From: MVRV01 sp964469905
GTDB taxonomy: Bacteria; Desulfobacterota; Syntrophia; Syntrophales; Smithellaceae
Assembly: GCA_964469905.1 (NCBI GenBank)
Contig: CAYXZW010000039.1
Location: forward strand, 1 to 28,164
DNA: 28,164 nt
Reading direction: 5' to 3'
In this document: one piece after another, positions 15,430 to 23,509 of the stretch
Position numbering within the stretch: position 1 is the first letter of the stretch
Layout: each line of letters begins with the position of its first letter
The notes under the pieces: generated by a model
Told to the model about the DNA's origin: nothing
Database searches by the model: none
What the model saw: only the letters and a program-made list of their open reading frames with translations
Position numbers and translations under genes: made by a program

Positions 15430-16896
15430 ATGTTGATGAACGGAAAGCAGTACATTGAGAGTATCAAGAAACTGAGGCCCAATATTTATAAATGGGGAAA
15501 ACTGATCGAGGACGTCACTACAAATCCAGCCACCGCGCTGCACGTTAAATCTGTTGCCAAATCCTACGACCTTTCTTTTGATCCGGAGAAGGCACCTATT
15601 TACACAACAAAATCATCGATCAGCGGCGAGACTATCCATCGTTGGAATTCATTTCAGGACAGCATGGAGGCACAAGTAGGCAACGCCACCATGAAACGCG
15701 AACAGTATCACCAAACAGGAACCTGCCAGGGCGCCACTTGTGCCGGCTGGACCGGACTCAGCACCCTCCGGGATGCGGCTTTTGAATGCGACAAAGAGTT
15801 GGGCACCAACTATCACGAGCGGGTCAAAAATTTCATGAAGTTTGCGGAAGATAATGCCCTGGCCATGGCCGGCTGCATCTCCGACGCCAAAGGCGACCGC
15901 TCCAAGAAAGCATCGGATCAGAAGAACCTGGATGTAACCATGCGGGTGAAAGAAGTCCGTCCGGATGGCATTATCGTCCGGGGAATGAAAATCCAGATCT
16001 GCGGCGTGGCTGCCTGTCACTATCTCATCGTCATGCCGGGCACCGGTTATGGCGAAGTGGATAAAGACTTTGCCGTGGCCTTTGCGGTTCCCCGCGATGA
16101 AAAAGGAATCACCATTGTGGAAACTCGCCGTCCGAGTGATAACCGGGATGAAGAAGAAGGGTACGACGCTCCCAAAGCCGGTAACATCACCCAGGCTTAC
16201 ATATTGTTTGACGATGTGTTTATTCCGAACGAGCGCGTATTTATGTGCCGCGAATTCAAATACAGCGGACGCAACATCGGCAATTTCGCCGCCGTTTACC
16301 GCGCCGCTATCGGCCACTGTGTAGCCGGCCAGGGCGACATCATGATCGGCGCCGCCATGAACATGGCCCGTGCCAACGGTCTGTCTGTCAAAGTTTTCCA
16401 GCCTTCTTTGAACCAGATGGCCATTAACAACGAAATTACAGCGGGCGTGGGTCTCGGTGCCATGCTCAAAGGCAAAAAGCAGGCTTCCGGCTTGTTCGTG
16501 CCGGACGCGTTGCTTGCCCATACCAACAAAACCCAGGTGGCCAAACTTCCTTACGAAACCAAAGTTATCGCCCAGGATATCAGCGGCGGTATTGCGGAAA
16601 CCGGCTGTATGCCTTCCTGGAAAGACCTCCAGAGCCCCATCTATGGCGAACAACTGAAGGCAGCCCTGACGGCCGCGACGGACGGCGAAAGCCGGGCCAA
16701 AATGGCCCGCCTGGTCGAGTGGCTGACTGTGGGCGGCGGAATTCCCGGCTGCATGCACGGCGGCGGGTCTCCCGACGGAGCCAAACTGGTTGTCAAAGGC
16801 GCTACCAAGTGGGAACAATATGCCGAAATGGCCAAGAAGATAATGGATATACCGACAGAGGCCATCAAAGAGCCGGCAGCACCTGTTAAAAAGTAA
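15430..16896 (+). CDS. 4-hydroxybutyryl-CoA dehydratase/HpaB-family flavoprotein with altered active site
   Basis: A 488-residue homologue of AbfD (4-hydroxybutyryl-CoA dehydratase/vinylacetyl-CoA isomerase, 490 residues in Clostridium aminobutyricum), a FAD and [4Fe-4S] radical enzyme with the acyl-CoA dehydrogenase-like fold shared with HpaB. Collinear landmarks are MNGKQYIESIKKL, GTNYH, DPKGDR-like DAKGDR, DGIIVRGMK, FIPNERVF and MHGGGSP. Compared from memory with AbfD, cysteine ligands C99, C103 and C299 correspond to C99, C104 and C297, but ligand H292 is Y290. E257 is Q255, E455 is G440, T190 is a cysteine, Y296 is I294 and K300 is valine. The first cysteine pair is spaced C-x4-C instead of C-x3-C. 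A good AAGGAGG site precedes ATG 15430, with ATG 15436 as an alternative. It is second in the CoA-transferase operon. Family membership is strong; the reaction is uncertain. Confidence 0.85.
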   Translation: MLMNGKQYIESIKKLRPNIYKWGKLIEDVTTNPATALHVKSVAKSYDLSFDPEKAPIYTTKSSISGETIHRWNSFQDSMEAQVGNATMKREQYHQTGTCQGATCAGWTGLSTLRDAAFECDKELGTNYHERVKNFMKFAEDNALAMAGCISDAKGDRSKKASDQKNLDVTMRVKEVRPDGIIVRGMKIQICGVAACHYLIVMPGTGYGEVDKDFAVAFAVPRDEKGITIVETRRPSDNRDEEEGYDAPKAGNITQAYILFDDVFIPNERVFMCREFKYSGRNIGNFAAVYRAAIGHCVAGQGDIMIGAAMNMARANGLSVKVFQPSLNQMAINNEITAGVGLGAMLKGKKQASGLFVPDALLAHTNKTQVAKLPYETKVIAQDISGGIAETGCMPSWKDLQSPIYGEQLKAALTAATDGESRAKMARLVEWLTVGGGIPGCMHGGGSPDGAKLVVKGATKWEQYAEMAKKIMDIPTEAIKEPAAPVKK

Positions 16897-16905
16897 AACA
16901 ACTCA

Positions 16906-16932
16906 CCTGACGGCGCCAACGGCGCCGTCAGG
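16906..16932 (+). other. Perfect GC-rich hairpin between the AbfD-like and acyl-CoA dehydrogenase genes
   Basis: CCTGACGGCGCC (16906-16917), loop AAC, GGCGCCGTCAGG (16921-16932): a 12-base stem without a mismatch, nine bases after the stop codon. No T-run follows. It may stabilise the upstream mRNA, mark a processing site, or reduce read-through into the dehydrogenase gene. Confidence 0.75.
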
Positions 16933-16963
16933 ATGCTTACGCCCGTTGACGACTTTGCGCCAG

Positions 16964-17065
16964 ATGCTGGCAGAGTCGCCGGAATCAGCTAAAAACGGGC
17001 CTGAGCCGGAAAAGAAAAAACGAGAAATATTGGAAAATGATGATAACAATTTAATGGAGGATTGA
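16964..17065 (+). CDS. Possible 33-codon small ORF ahead of the acyl-CoA dehydrogenase gene
   Basis: ATG 16964 opens a frame of 33 residues (MLAESPESAKNG, then a charged stretch of E, K, D and N) ending with TGA at 17063-17065, three bases before the dehydrogenase ATG. It lies between the strong hairpin and the dehydrogenase gene, so it could be a translationally coupled leader. No ribosome-binding site precedes it, it is low in complexity, and a chance ORF of this length is common. It is listed as a weak candidate only. Confidence 0.15.
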   Translation: MLAESPESAKNGPEPEKKKREILENDDNNLMED

Positions 17066-17067
17066 AG

Positions 17068-18207
17068 ATGGATTTTAAATTTAAACCCGAACATGAAGAG
17101 CTTCGCAATATGGTGCGGAAGTTTGGCGAGAAGGAACTGGCGCCAACCGCTGCCGAACGCGATGAGAAAGAGTTTTTTGACCGGAGTCTGATGGATAAAA
17201 TGGGCACATTGGGTCTGCTGGGATTGCCTTATCCGGAAATGTACGGCGGCGCCGGCATGGATAATATTGCTTATTCCATCGCCGTTGAAGAAGTTTCCCG
17301 CGCCTGCGCCTCTATAGGAATCAGCCTGTCTGTGCATGTTTCCTTGTGTGCATGGCCGATCTACCATTACGGTACGGAAGAGCAAAAGAAGAAATTCCTC
17401 ACACCGTTGGCCCAGGGAATAAAATTGGGTGGATTCGGTCTTACCGAACCCAACGCCGGGACAGATGTCGGAAATGCGCAATCAACCGGCGTTAAGGATG
17501 GCGATTCGTACATATTAAATGCGACAAAGATATTCAATACAAACGGCGGCGAGGCCGAAATCGAAGTAGTTTTTGTAAAAACGAATAAGGAAGCCGGCAT
17601 GAAAGGAATGAGCGCCTTTATCGTTGAGAAAGGTACTCCCGGACTGAGCTTCGGTAAAAAAGAAGTAAAAATGGGCATTCGCGCCTCCGTGCAGCGCGAG
17701 GTGTTTTTGCAGGATTGCCGTGTTCCCGCCGCTAACCTCCTGGGTAAAGAAGGAGAGGGATTTAAGATCGCCATGACGACTCTGGACGGCGGTCGTATCG
17801 GGGTTGCTTCTCAGGCCGTGGGTATTGCCCGGGCTGCTTTTGACGCAGCGCTCAAATATTCCAAAGAACGCATTCAATTCGGTAAGCCCATAGCAAGTCA
17901 ACAGGCTATCAGTTTTATGCTGGCGGAAATGGCCATCCAGATAGAAGCGGCTCAACTGCTGAACTATCGGGCGGCTTATAACAAGTCCAATGATCTGCCT
18001 TATTCGAAAGAGGCCGCCATGGCCAAGAAGTTTGCTTCCGACACAGCGATGGCAGTTACCACAAATGCCGTTCAGATATTCGGTGGTTATGGCTTCAGCC
18101 GTGAATATCCGGTAGAGCGCCTGATGCGCGATGCGAAGATCACCCAGATTTATGAGGGAACAAGTCAGGCTATGCTCATGGTTATCGGCGGCAGCATTCT
18201 TCGATAA
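17068..18207 (+). CDS. Acyl-CoA dehydrogenase (short-chain type)
   Basis: FAD-dependent alpha,beta-dehydrogenase of acyl-CoA esters, 379 residues, full length for the short-chain/butyryl-CoA group. Motifs run from the N-terminal helical domain through GGFGLTEPNAGTD (flavin and substrate contacts), FGKPIASQQA and AVQIFGGYGF to QIYEGTSQ, where E363 matches the catalytic base of the SCAD/MCAD group. ATG 17068 is preferred to TTG 17062 because TGGAGG lies at 17055-17060. It is third in the operon after the AbfD-like gene, 171 bases away across a hairpin. No electron-transfer flavoprotein genes are in the window, so it must use an ETF encoded elsewhere. It could act on the product of the AbfD-like enzyme in either direction, for example between crotonyl-CoA and butyryl-CoA. 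Confidence 0.93.
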   Translation: MDFKFKPEHEELRNMVRKFGEKELAPTAAERDEKEFFDRSLMDKMGTLGLLGLPYPEMYGGAGMDNIAYSIAVEEVSRACASIGISLSVHVSLCAWPIYHYGTEEQKKKFLTPLAQGIKLGGFGLTEPNAGTDVGNAQSTGVKDGDSYILNATKIFNTNGGEAEIEVVFVKTNKEAGMKGMSAFIVEKGTPGLSFGKKEVKMGIRASVQREVFLQDCRVPAANLLGKEGEGFKIAMTTLDGGRIGVASQAVGIARAAFDAALKYSKERIQFGKPIASQQAISFMLAEMAIQIEAAQLLNYRAAYNKSNDLPYSKEAAMAKKFASDTAMAVTTNAVQIFGGYGFSREYPVERLMRDAKITQIYEGTSQAMLMVIGGSILR

Positions 18208-18301
18208 CTATTTTTGCCGGATGCTGAGGTACGATCCGGATTGAAATGCAGTTTTTTGTAGCATCTGTTATGACTCTGGGGGCGGGTTCGGATAAGTTTA
18301 C

Positions 18302-18330
18302 TTGACAGGCAAGAGTAGCTTTCCTATACT
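18302..18330 (+). promoter_or_regulatory. Sigma-70 promoter of the MFS transporter gene
   Basis: TTGACA at 18302-18307, a 17-base spacer, and TATACT at 18325-18330. This is the best sigma-70 promoter in the window, 53 bases before the ATG at 18383. The preceding stretch (18208-18300) has a CCGGAT/ATCCGG hairpin at 18217-18239 with a T6 run 12 bases later, at most a poor terminator for the dehydrogenase gene. Confidence 0.75.
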
Positions 18331-18382
18331 CGCTTCCAGTGAAATTAAGGTATTATAAAATAAAAATGGGGGAGGATTGAAA

Positions 18383-19729
18383 ATGTTTAAACCTAAAAGT
18401 GTTGCGCCGGGGGTTGATCCAGCAAAAGCGCAAAAAATGTTAACCATGCGATGGGTTTTTTACGGGATGTTTTTATTGACATACATATTTGTTTATTTTG
18501 ATCGCGTAGCTCCCGCAGTTGTTGCCCCGGAATTGATGAAAGAATTTGGACTGACGGCGACCGCCCTGGGAATTTTGTCGTCAATGTATTTTTATCCGTA
18601 TGCGGCAATGCAGATACCGGCCGGCGTCTTGTCTGATACCATAGGTCCCAGAAAGGCTGTGACGATATTCTTCATTCTGGCGGCTATTGGAACCGCATTG
18701 TTTGGTATTGCCGGCACATTTGGACTTTGTATATTCGGACGATTTTTGATGGGTGTTGGTGTTGCCGTTGTTTGGATGCCTTGTATGAGAATTCTCTACA
18801 ACTGGTTCCGCCCCAATGAACTGGCTACTCTTACCGGTATGATGCTGACCTGGGGTAATGTCGGTGCTATTTTGGCATCTGCTCCTCTGGCATTTTTGGT
18901 TGGTATCGTCGGTTGGAGAAATTCGTTCTTTTACCTCGGTGCGGCAATGTTCATAATAGCGATATTGAATTACCTGATTATCAGAAACAAGCCCTCTGAT
19001 ATGGGTTTGCCGACAGTTTCGGAAATTGATGGTGTTGATTACTACAATGTTCAAGGTTCAAAAGATGGCCAGGCCAAGTCCTCATTCAAAGAGAACTTTA
19101 TGAAGTTGATTAGAATGAGAAATTATTGGTTGATATCCGTTTACGCGTTCTTTATTTATGGAACCGTAATGGGTTTCCAGGGTCTTTGGTTTATTCCCTA
19201 CATCCAGCAGATATATGGTCTTACAAAACAGCAGGCCGCAAATATGTTGATGATGTGGCCGATAGGTATGGCACTAGGATGCTTTCTCATTGGTTTGGCT
19301 TCGGACCGACTCATTAAGTCACGGCGGAAAACATCATTGTATTTTACGATCGGTTATGTGTTGACCTGGATTCCCGTTGTCTTTTACACGGGTGAAATTC
19401 CTGTAAATATGTTTTATCCGTTGCTTTTCATAATGGGATTCTTCTGCGGTGCGTACGTTCCCAACTATGCACACATAGCTTATGGGCAGCCGGCCACATT
19501 TATGGCGACCTCCAATGGAATGATCAATATTTGGTATTTTGTGGGAGGTGCCACTTATCAAACGATTATGGGTGTGGTCCTTGATGCTTACGGCAAGGTT
19601 GGTGGCAAATTCACAGTGGCGGCGTATCAGACAACCTTTGCGGTTTGTTTGATTAGTTTGGTGTTGGCAACAATAGCGATTTACTTCACCACTGAAATTA
19701 CGACAGTATCAGAAAAGAAGAAGGCATAG
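18383..19729 (+). CDS. Major facilitator superfamily transporter, probable organic-acid carrier
   Basis: Inner-membrane secondary transporter of 448 residues with about 12 predicted transmembrane helices. The MFS signature loop between helices 2 and 3 is visible as GVLSDTIGPRKAV, preceded by YFDRVAPAVVAPELMKEFGL, and the inter-domain loop lies at about residues 205-245. The pattern resembles MFS carriers for organic anions or sugar acids; the exact subfamily is not resolved. ATG 18383 is used rather than TTG 18377 because GGGGGAGG at 18368-18375 is at the right distance. It follows the CoA-transferase/AbfD-like/dehydrogenase genes but has its own sigma-70 promoter and terminator, so constitutive uptake of the pathway substrate or export of its product is plausible. 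Substrate unknown. Confidence 0.88.
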   Translation: MFKPKSVAPGVDPAKAQKMLTMRWVFYGMFLLTYIFVYFDRVAPAVVAPELMKEFGLTATALGILSSMYFYPYAAMQIPAGVLSDTIGPRKAVTIFFILAAIGTALFGIAGTFGLCIFGRFLMGVGVAVVWMPCMRILYNWFRPNELATLTGMMLTWGNVGAILASAPLAFLVGIVGWRNSFFYLGAAMFIIAILNYLIIRNKPSDMGLPTVSEIDGVDYYNVQGSKDGQAKSSFKENFMKLIRMRNYWLISVYAFFIYGTVMGFQGLWFIPYIQQIYGLTKQQAANMLMMWPIGMALGCFLIGLASDRLIKSRRKTSLYFTIGYVLTWIPVVFYTGEIPVNMFYPLLFIMGFFCGAYVPNYAHIAYGQPATFMATSNGMINIWYFVGGATYQTIMGVVLDAYGKVGGKFTVAAYQTTFAVCLISLVLATIAIYFTTEITTVSEKKKA

Positions 19730-19770
19730 GAAAAAGTTGGAATAGCGGGTAACTATTCTGTGCTGTGTTA

Positions 19771-19811
19771 AAAAAAAGCGGTGTTGCACGAACAAGGCAA
19801 CACCGCTTTTT
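19771..19811 (+). terminator. Rho-independent terminator after the MFS gene
   Basis: GCGGTGTTGC (19778-19787) pairs perfectly with GCAACACCGC (19797-19806) around a 9-base loop. The flanking A7 and T5 extend the stem and supply the T-run. It marks the end of the catabolic island and may work on both strands. Confidence 0.93.
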
Positions 19812-20114
19812 GTTATTCAAGAAAAGAGCACCACCCATTAATGGGCACATATTAAATGAAAAATAACTCTGTCGGCCAATTATATCAAACTTTGGTGAAA
19901 TGCATTCCGGTCCGGACCCCACAATGGGTTGCTTATCGGTACCATTAAAAAAGTTGCTTCCAATGGTTTGCCAACACAAAAACAGAATAATGGGAGTTGG
20001 CAACGGATGATTATCACGATAGCGGAATGAAAATATTAACAAAATATTACTTGATTTAAAAGAAGTCATCATTTAAATGTTATCACTTAATTAATAGATA
20101 GATAAGGATGAAGG
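19812..20114. other. Intergenic region upstream of the his cluster
   Basis: About 300 bases with no convincing gene. It contains a perfect 12-base palindrome CCCATTAATGGG (19834-19845), an inverted repeat TTGCCAAC (19968-19975)/GTTGGCAA (19996-20003) and ACCATT (19941-19946)/AATGGT (19962-19967). The his promoter must lie here, but no clear -35/-10 pair was found. No histidine-rich leader peptide was seen, so classical his attenuation is not supported. Confidence 0.5.
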
Positions 20115-20489
20115 ATGATCAAGCCAAATTTTACCAAAGGTGACGGGCTTATCCCGGTCATTGCTCAAGATGCCGATACCAAAGAAGTTCTCATGATGGC
20201 TTACATGAATGAACAGGCATGGGAGAAAACTGTGGAAACAGGTAAAGCCACTTACTGGAGCCGGTCTCGCAATTCGTTATGGTTAAAAGGAGAAACATCG
20301 GGGCACGTTCAGTTGGTTAAAGATATCTTTATTGATTGCGACGATGACACAATTTTGTTGATGGTCAAGCAAATAGGAGAAGCAGCTTGTCACACCGGTT
20401 ATCGATCCTGTTTTTACCGGAAGTTGCAAGACAAAGATTGCATTGTTGTTGGACAAAAGATATTCGATCCCAAGGAAGTGTATAAATGA
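20115..20489 (+). CDS. hisI: Phosphoribosyl-AMP cyclohydrolase
   Basis: Opens the ring of PR-AMP in histidine biosynthesis. The 124 residues comprise only the HisI domain; there is no fused HisE pyrophosphohydrolase, which must be encoded elsewhere. The metal-binding motifs are visible: C75 followed by three aspartates (DCDDDTILLMVKQ), and C92-HTGYRS-C99 near the C-terminus. The YWSRSRNSLWLKGETSGH segment is the family signature. ATG 20115 has AAGG-type sequence upstream; another ATG at 20108 is out of frame. The stop overlaps the hisG start in an ATGA, implying translational coupling. Confidence 0.95.
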   Translation: MIKPNFTKGDGLIPVIAQDADTKEVLMMAYMNEQAWEKTVETGKATYWSRSRNSLWLKGETSGHVQLVKDIFIDCDDDTILLMVKQIGEAACHTGYRSCFYRKLQDKDCIVVGQKIFDPKEVYK

Positions 20490-21358
20490 ATGTTTTGAAA
20501 ATAGGTATTCCCAAAGGAAGTTTGGAAACTAATACAGTAGATCTGTTTAAAAGGGCCGGCTGGCGTATTTCTTATGACAGCCGCAGTTATTTTCCTGATA
20601 TTGACGATCCGGAAATAACCTGTTCGCTGGTGCGCGCCCAGGAAATGTCACGTTATGTTGAAGACGGTCATTTAGACATGGGACTGACCGGAATCGACTG
20701 GATTCAGGAAAATTCATCCGATGTTGTTGCCGTCCAGGATCTGGTTTATTCCAAAGTGTCCACGCGTCAGGCCCGCTGGGTGCTGGTCGTGCGTGATGAC
20801 TCACCCTACCAATCAATTGAAGATATGGAGGGAAAGAGCATATCAACCGAACTGGTCAATTTTACAAAAAAATATTTCGCCGAAAGAAATATTAATGTTC
20901 ATGTTGAATTTTCCTGGGGAGCGACGGAAGCTAAAGTTGTGGAGGGCCTTGTTGATGCTGTTGTGGAAGTAACGGAAACAGGTTCCACGATTCGCGCCAA
21001 TAAGTTACGGATCATTCACGACTTAATGAAAACTAATACGCAGTTGATTGCTAATCGCACTGCCTGGAATGATCCCTGGAAGCGTAAAAAAATCGAACAA
21101 ATCCGAACGTTACTCATGGGTTCATTATTGGCGATGGGTAAAGTTGGCCTGAAGATGAATGTTGCCAAAGAAAATTTGGCACGAGTAATGTCGCTGCTTC
21201 CTTCACTCAAGGAACCGACCGTCTCTAATTTATTCTCCGGTGAATGGTTGGCGGTAGAGACGATCGCCGACGCAGGCGTTGTCCGGGATTTGATTCCGGT
21301 GCTTTTAGAAGCGGGAGCCGAAGGCATAATCGAATATCCCCTGAACAAAGTTATTTAA
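20486..21358 (+). CDS. hisG: ATP phosphoribosyltransferase, long form
   Basis: First enzyme of histidine biosynthesis, joining ATP and PRPP. At 290 residues it is the long (HisG-L) form with the type II periplasmic-binding-like catalytic domain (IGIPKGSL at the start, DMGLTGIDWI at about 70-80, and the PRPP loop in EVTETGSTIRANKL at about 160-173). A C-terminal ACT-like domain from about residue 215 mediates histidine feedback inhibition and makes a HisZ partner unnecessary. It overlaps hisI by four bases (ATGA), with AAGGAAG just upstream as ribosome-binding site, and is followed by hisB after 15 bases. Nothing unusual was seen in the coding region. Confidence 0.96.
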   Translation: MNVLKIGIPKGSLETNTVDLFKRAGWRISYDSRSYFPDIDDPEITCSLVRAQEMSRYVEDGHLDMGLTGIDWIQENSSDVVAVQDLVYSKVSTRQARWVLVVRDDSPYQSIEDMEGKSISTELVNFTKKYFAERNINVHVEFSWGATEAKVVEGLVDAVVEVTETGSTIRANKLRIIHDLMKTNTQLIANRTAWNDPWKRKKIEQIRTLLMGSLLAMGKVGLKMNVAKENLARVMSLLPSLKEPTVSNLFSGEWLAVETIADAGVVRDLIPVLLEAGAEGIIEYPLNKVI

Positions 21359-21373
21359 TTAAGGGAGACATCT

Positions 21374-21961
21374 ATGGCTAGAAAGGCGAAGATCGTCCGT
21401 AAAACGAAGGAAACGGACATTGCGCTCGCAATCGATTTAGATAGTAATGCCGCAAGTTCGATTGACACTTCAATCCCGTTTTTCGACCATATGCTCGAAC
21501 TTTTCGCCCGGCACGGCTTTTTTAAGCTAGTGGTCAAAAGTAAGGGTGATACACAAATCGATGATCACCATCTGGTTGAAGACCTGGGCATTTGTCTGGG
21601 TATGGCCGTAGGTAAGGCTCTGGGAAATAAAATCGGCATCAACCGCTATGGAATGGCATCCGTGCCGATGGATGAATGCTTATGCCGCGTTGATCTGGAT
21701 ATTTCCGGCCGGCCGTATTTGATCTATAAAGTTAAGTTTGAACGCAGGAAAATCGGTGGATTTGATCCGGCACTGGTCAAAGAATTTTTTAAAGCCTTTA
21801 CCGATCATAGCGGTATAACATTACATATCAATCTGGCGTATGGCAGCAACAGCCACCATATCATTGAAGCGGTGTTTAAAGCATTTGCCCGTGCCCTGAG
21901 GGATGCCGTAAACATAGATAAAAAAATCAAGGGAGTGCTTTCAACCAAAGGAAGCCTCTAA
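21374..21961 (+). CDS. hisB: Imidazoleglycerol-phosphate dehydratase
   Basis: Manganese-dependent dehydratase of histidine biosynthesis, monofunctional, 195 residues. The duplicated metal-binding His motifs are present: FFDHMLELFARHG at about 36-48, DDHHLVEDLGICLG at about 63-76, and near the C-terminus DHSGITLHINLAYG followed by SHHIIEAVFKAFARAL. AAGGGAG lies upstream of ATG 21374. It is tightly spaced in the his transcript. In many bacteria hisH follows here; instead an exported protein gene comes next. Confidence 0.96.
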   Translation: MARKAKIVRKTKETDIALAIDLDSNAASSIDTSIPFFDHMLELFARHGFFKLVVKSKGDTQIDDHHLVEDLGICLGMAVGKALGNKIGINRYGMASVPMDECLCRVDLDISGRPYLIYKVKFERRKIGGFDPALVKEFFKAFTDHSGITLHINLAYGSNSHHIIEAVFKAFARALRDAVNIDKKIKGVLSTKGSL

Positions 21962-21978
21962 AAAGGAAGGCAGAAATT

Positions 21979-22665
21979 TTGAATAATCCTTTCCGGAAAA
22001 AAAATGGTTGTGTCGTGGCTTTGGTGCTGGTTTTGCTCCTGATTCCGGTATTTGCTTCTTATAGTGCGGAAAAAGCAGTTGATAAAGCCGGATCTACGGT
22101 ACGAATGGCCATAATTCCTTTGCAAGCAATTGCCCCCAAAGCAGAATCGGGCAATACGGTCATTGGCCCGCTTTCCGGTGCAGTTTACTTCGGCGGAAAA
22201 ATTGCAGAAGGTGGCCAAAAGATTGTGGAAGAATTATTAGTTGAAAAGTTGAAAGACTTTAAGACAATAGAAATAATTCCCCAGGAAAAAGTGGAGGGAA
22301 TTTATAGACGTGTCAGTGCCGAATCGCTGAAGATGCCTTTGCTGGAAATAATTAAAAAGACAGGTGGAGAATTGGATGCCGATTTAATAGCTGTGGGTTA
22401 CGTTTTTCGCTATGTGGAAAGAATCGGTTATGATTACTCTGCTGAAAAAACTGCCTCGGTGGCTTTTGAAATCAATTTTGTCAATCCCAAAGATGGCAGC
22501 ATAATCTGGCGGGGTATTTTTGATAAAACCCAGAAATCATTAATGGAAGATGTTTTGCAAATTGCTTCTTTTTATAAGGGGCATGGTAAATGGCTGACGG
22601 CCCGTGAATTGGCAAAACAAGGCCTGGATCAGGCTCTGAAAACTTTTTCCGGCACTGCCAATTAG
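21979..22665 (+). CDS. Exported protein of unknown function inside the his cluster
   Basis: 228 residues with a Sec signal peptide (MNNPFRKKNGC, then a hydrophobic core VVALVLVLLLIPVFA, cleavage near SYS-A). The mature part begins with a strand typical of TolB-N/CsgG-like domains (VRMAIIPLQAI), then has alternating helices and strands (IVEELLVEKLKDFKTIEIIP, DADLIAVGYVFRY, ASVAFEINFVNPKDGSIIWRGIF). That suggests a periplasmic or outer-membrane-associated alpha/beta domain related to the CsgG/TolB-N group. The cysteine at position 11 precedes the hydrophobic core, so it is not a lipobox. The start is TTG at 21979 with AAGGAAGG upstream. It is co-directional with hisB (17 bases) and hisA (86 bases). 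No link to histidine is evident. Confidence 0.75.
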   Translation: MNNPFRKKNGCVVALVLVLLLIPVFASYSAEKAVDKAGSTVRMAIIPLQAIAPKAESGNTVIGPLSGAVYFGGKIAEGGQKIVEELLVEKLKDFKTIEIIPQEKVEGIYRRVSAESLKMPLLEIIKKTGGELDADLIAVGYVFRYVERIGYDYSAEKTASVAFEINFVNPKDGSIIWRGIFDKTQKSLMEDVLQIASFYKGHGKWLTARELAKQGLDQALKTFSGTAN

Positions 22666-22751
22666 AAGCGTTACATTTCAGGATCTTTTTCTTCTTTCCG
22701 AATTGCCGGTTAAAAGGCATTCCGGAATGATTTTCCGGACGGAGATTTATT

Positions 22752-23483
22752 TTGGTTATTATTCCAGCTATTGACATTAAAGATGGTAAATGTGTCCGGC
22801 TGGCCCAGGGTGATTTTAACCGGGCGACCGTATATGCAGAAAATCCGTTGGACATGGCGACAGCCTGGGAGCAAAAGGGCGCCGAACTGATTCATATAGT
22901 TGATCTGGATGGTTCTGTTGCCGGATTGCCCCGTAATGCCGGGAAGATTCTGGAAATCAGCCGTAAAGTGCATGTTCCGATTCAGGTCGGCGGCGGCATC
23001 AGAAATATGGAGACGATTGCTTATTATTTAGCGGGCGGCGTCTCCAGTGTAATTCTTGGTACGGCTGCTCTGCAGGACGAACAATTTGTCCGAACAGCCG
23101 GAAGAGATTATCCCGGGAAAATAATTTTAGGGATTGATGCTCTCGATGGCCTGGTGGCTATCCGCGGCTGGACGCAAAAAACTCAAGAGACTGCAGTTGA
23201 TCTGGCCCGCCGTTATGAAAATTGCGGACTGAAAGCAATTGTTTACACGGACATCAAACGCGACGGCATGGAAACCGGAGTGAATGTTGAGGCGACAAGT
23301 GCATTGGCTAAAGAAGTAAGCATACCGGTTATCGCCTCCGGTGGGGTTGCATCAATTGATGACATAGAAAAACTCCTGGCAGTTAAAGATTGTTCTATTT
23401 ACGGCGTTATCATTGGTCGTGCTCTCTATACCGGAGCAATTTCTCTGGAAGAAGCGATCAGAATAAGCCGCAATAAATCGTAG
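22752..23483 (+). CDS. hisA: ProFAR isomerase (HisA)
   Basis: TIM-barrel isomerase of the fourth step in histidine biosynthesis, 243 residues. It begins with the family motif VIIPAIDIKDGKCVRL, where the aspartate is catalytic, and contains HIVDLDGSVAG, QVGGGIRN, and the second catalytic aspartate in VYTDIKRDGM, followed by IPVIASGGV and IIGRALYTG. The start is TTG 22752 with GGAG at 22741-22744; the conserved motif begins at residue 2, so no upstream start is needed. The expected neighbours hisH and hisF are absent from this window. Confidence 0.95.
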   Translation: MVIIPAIDIKDGKCVRLAQGDFNRATVYAENPLDMATAWEQKGAELIHIVDLDGSVAGLPRNAGKILEISRKVHVPIQVGGGIRNMETIAYYLAGGVSSVILGTAALQDEQFVRTAGRDYPGKIILGIDALDGLVAIRGWTQKTQETAVDLARRYENCGLKAIVYTDIKRDGMETGVNVEATSALAKEVSIPVIASGGVASIDDIEKLLAVKDCSIYGVIIGRALYTGAISLEEAIRISRNKS

Positions 23484-23509
23484 CATGCGGTATCGGGGAG
23501 GTGAAAATT

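Noticed and set aside
15649..16818. A 389-codon minus-strand ORF opposite the AbfD-like gene.
   Set aside because: It is antisense to a clearly conserved enzyme gene and arises from its codon bias. The translation is rich in H, G, F and V with no recognisable family, and there is no start signal.
19812..20114. A histidine-type attenuator before the his cluster.
   Set aside because: No short ORF with a run of histidine codons and no terminator directly before hisI were found. The only terminator (19771-19811) belongs to the MFS gene.
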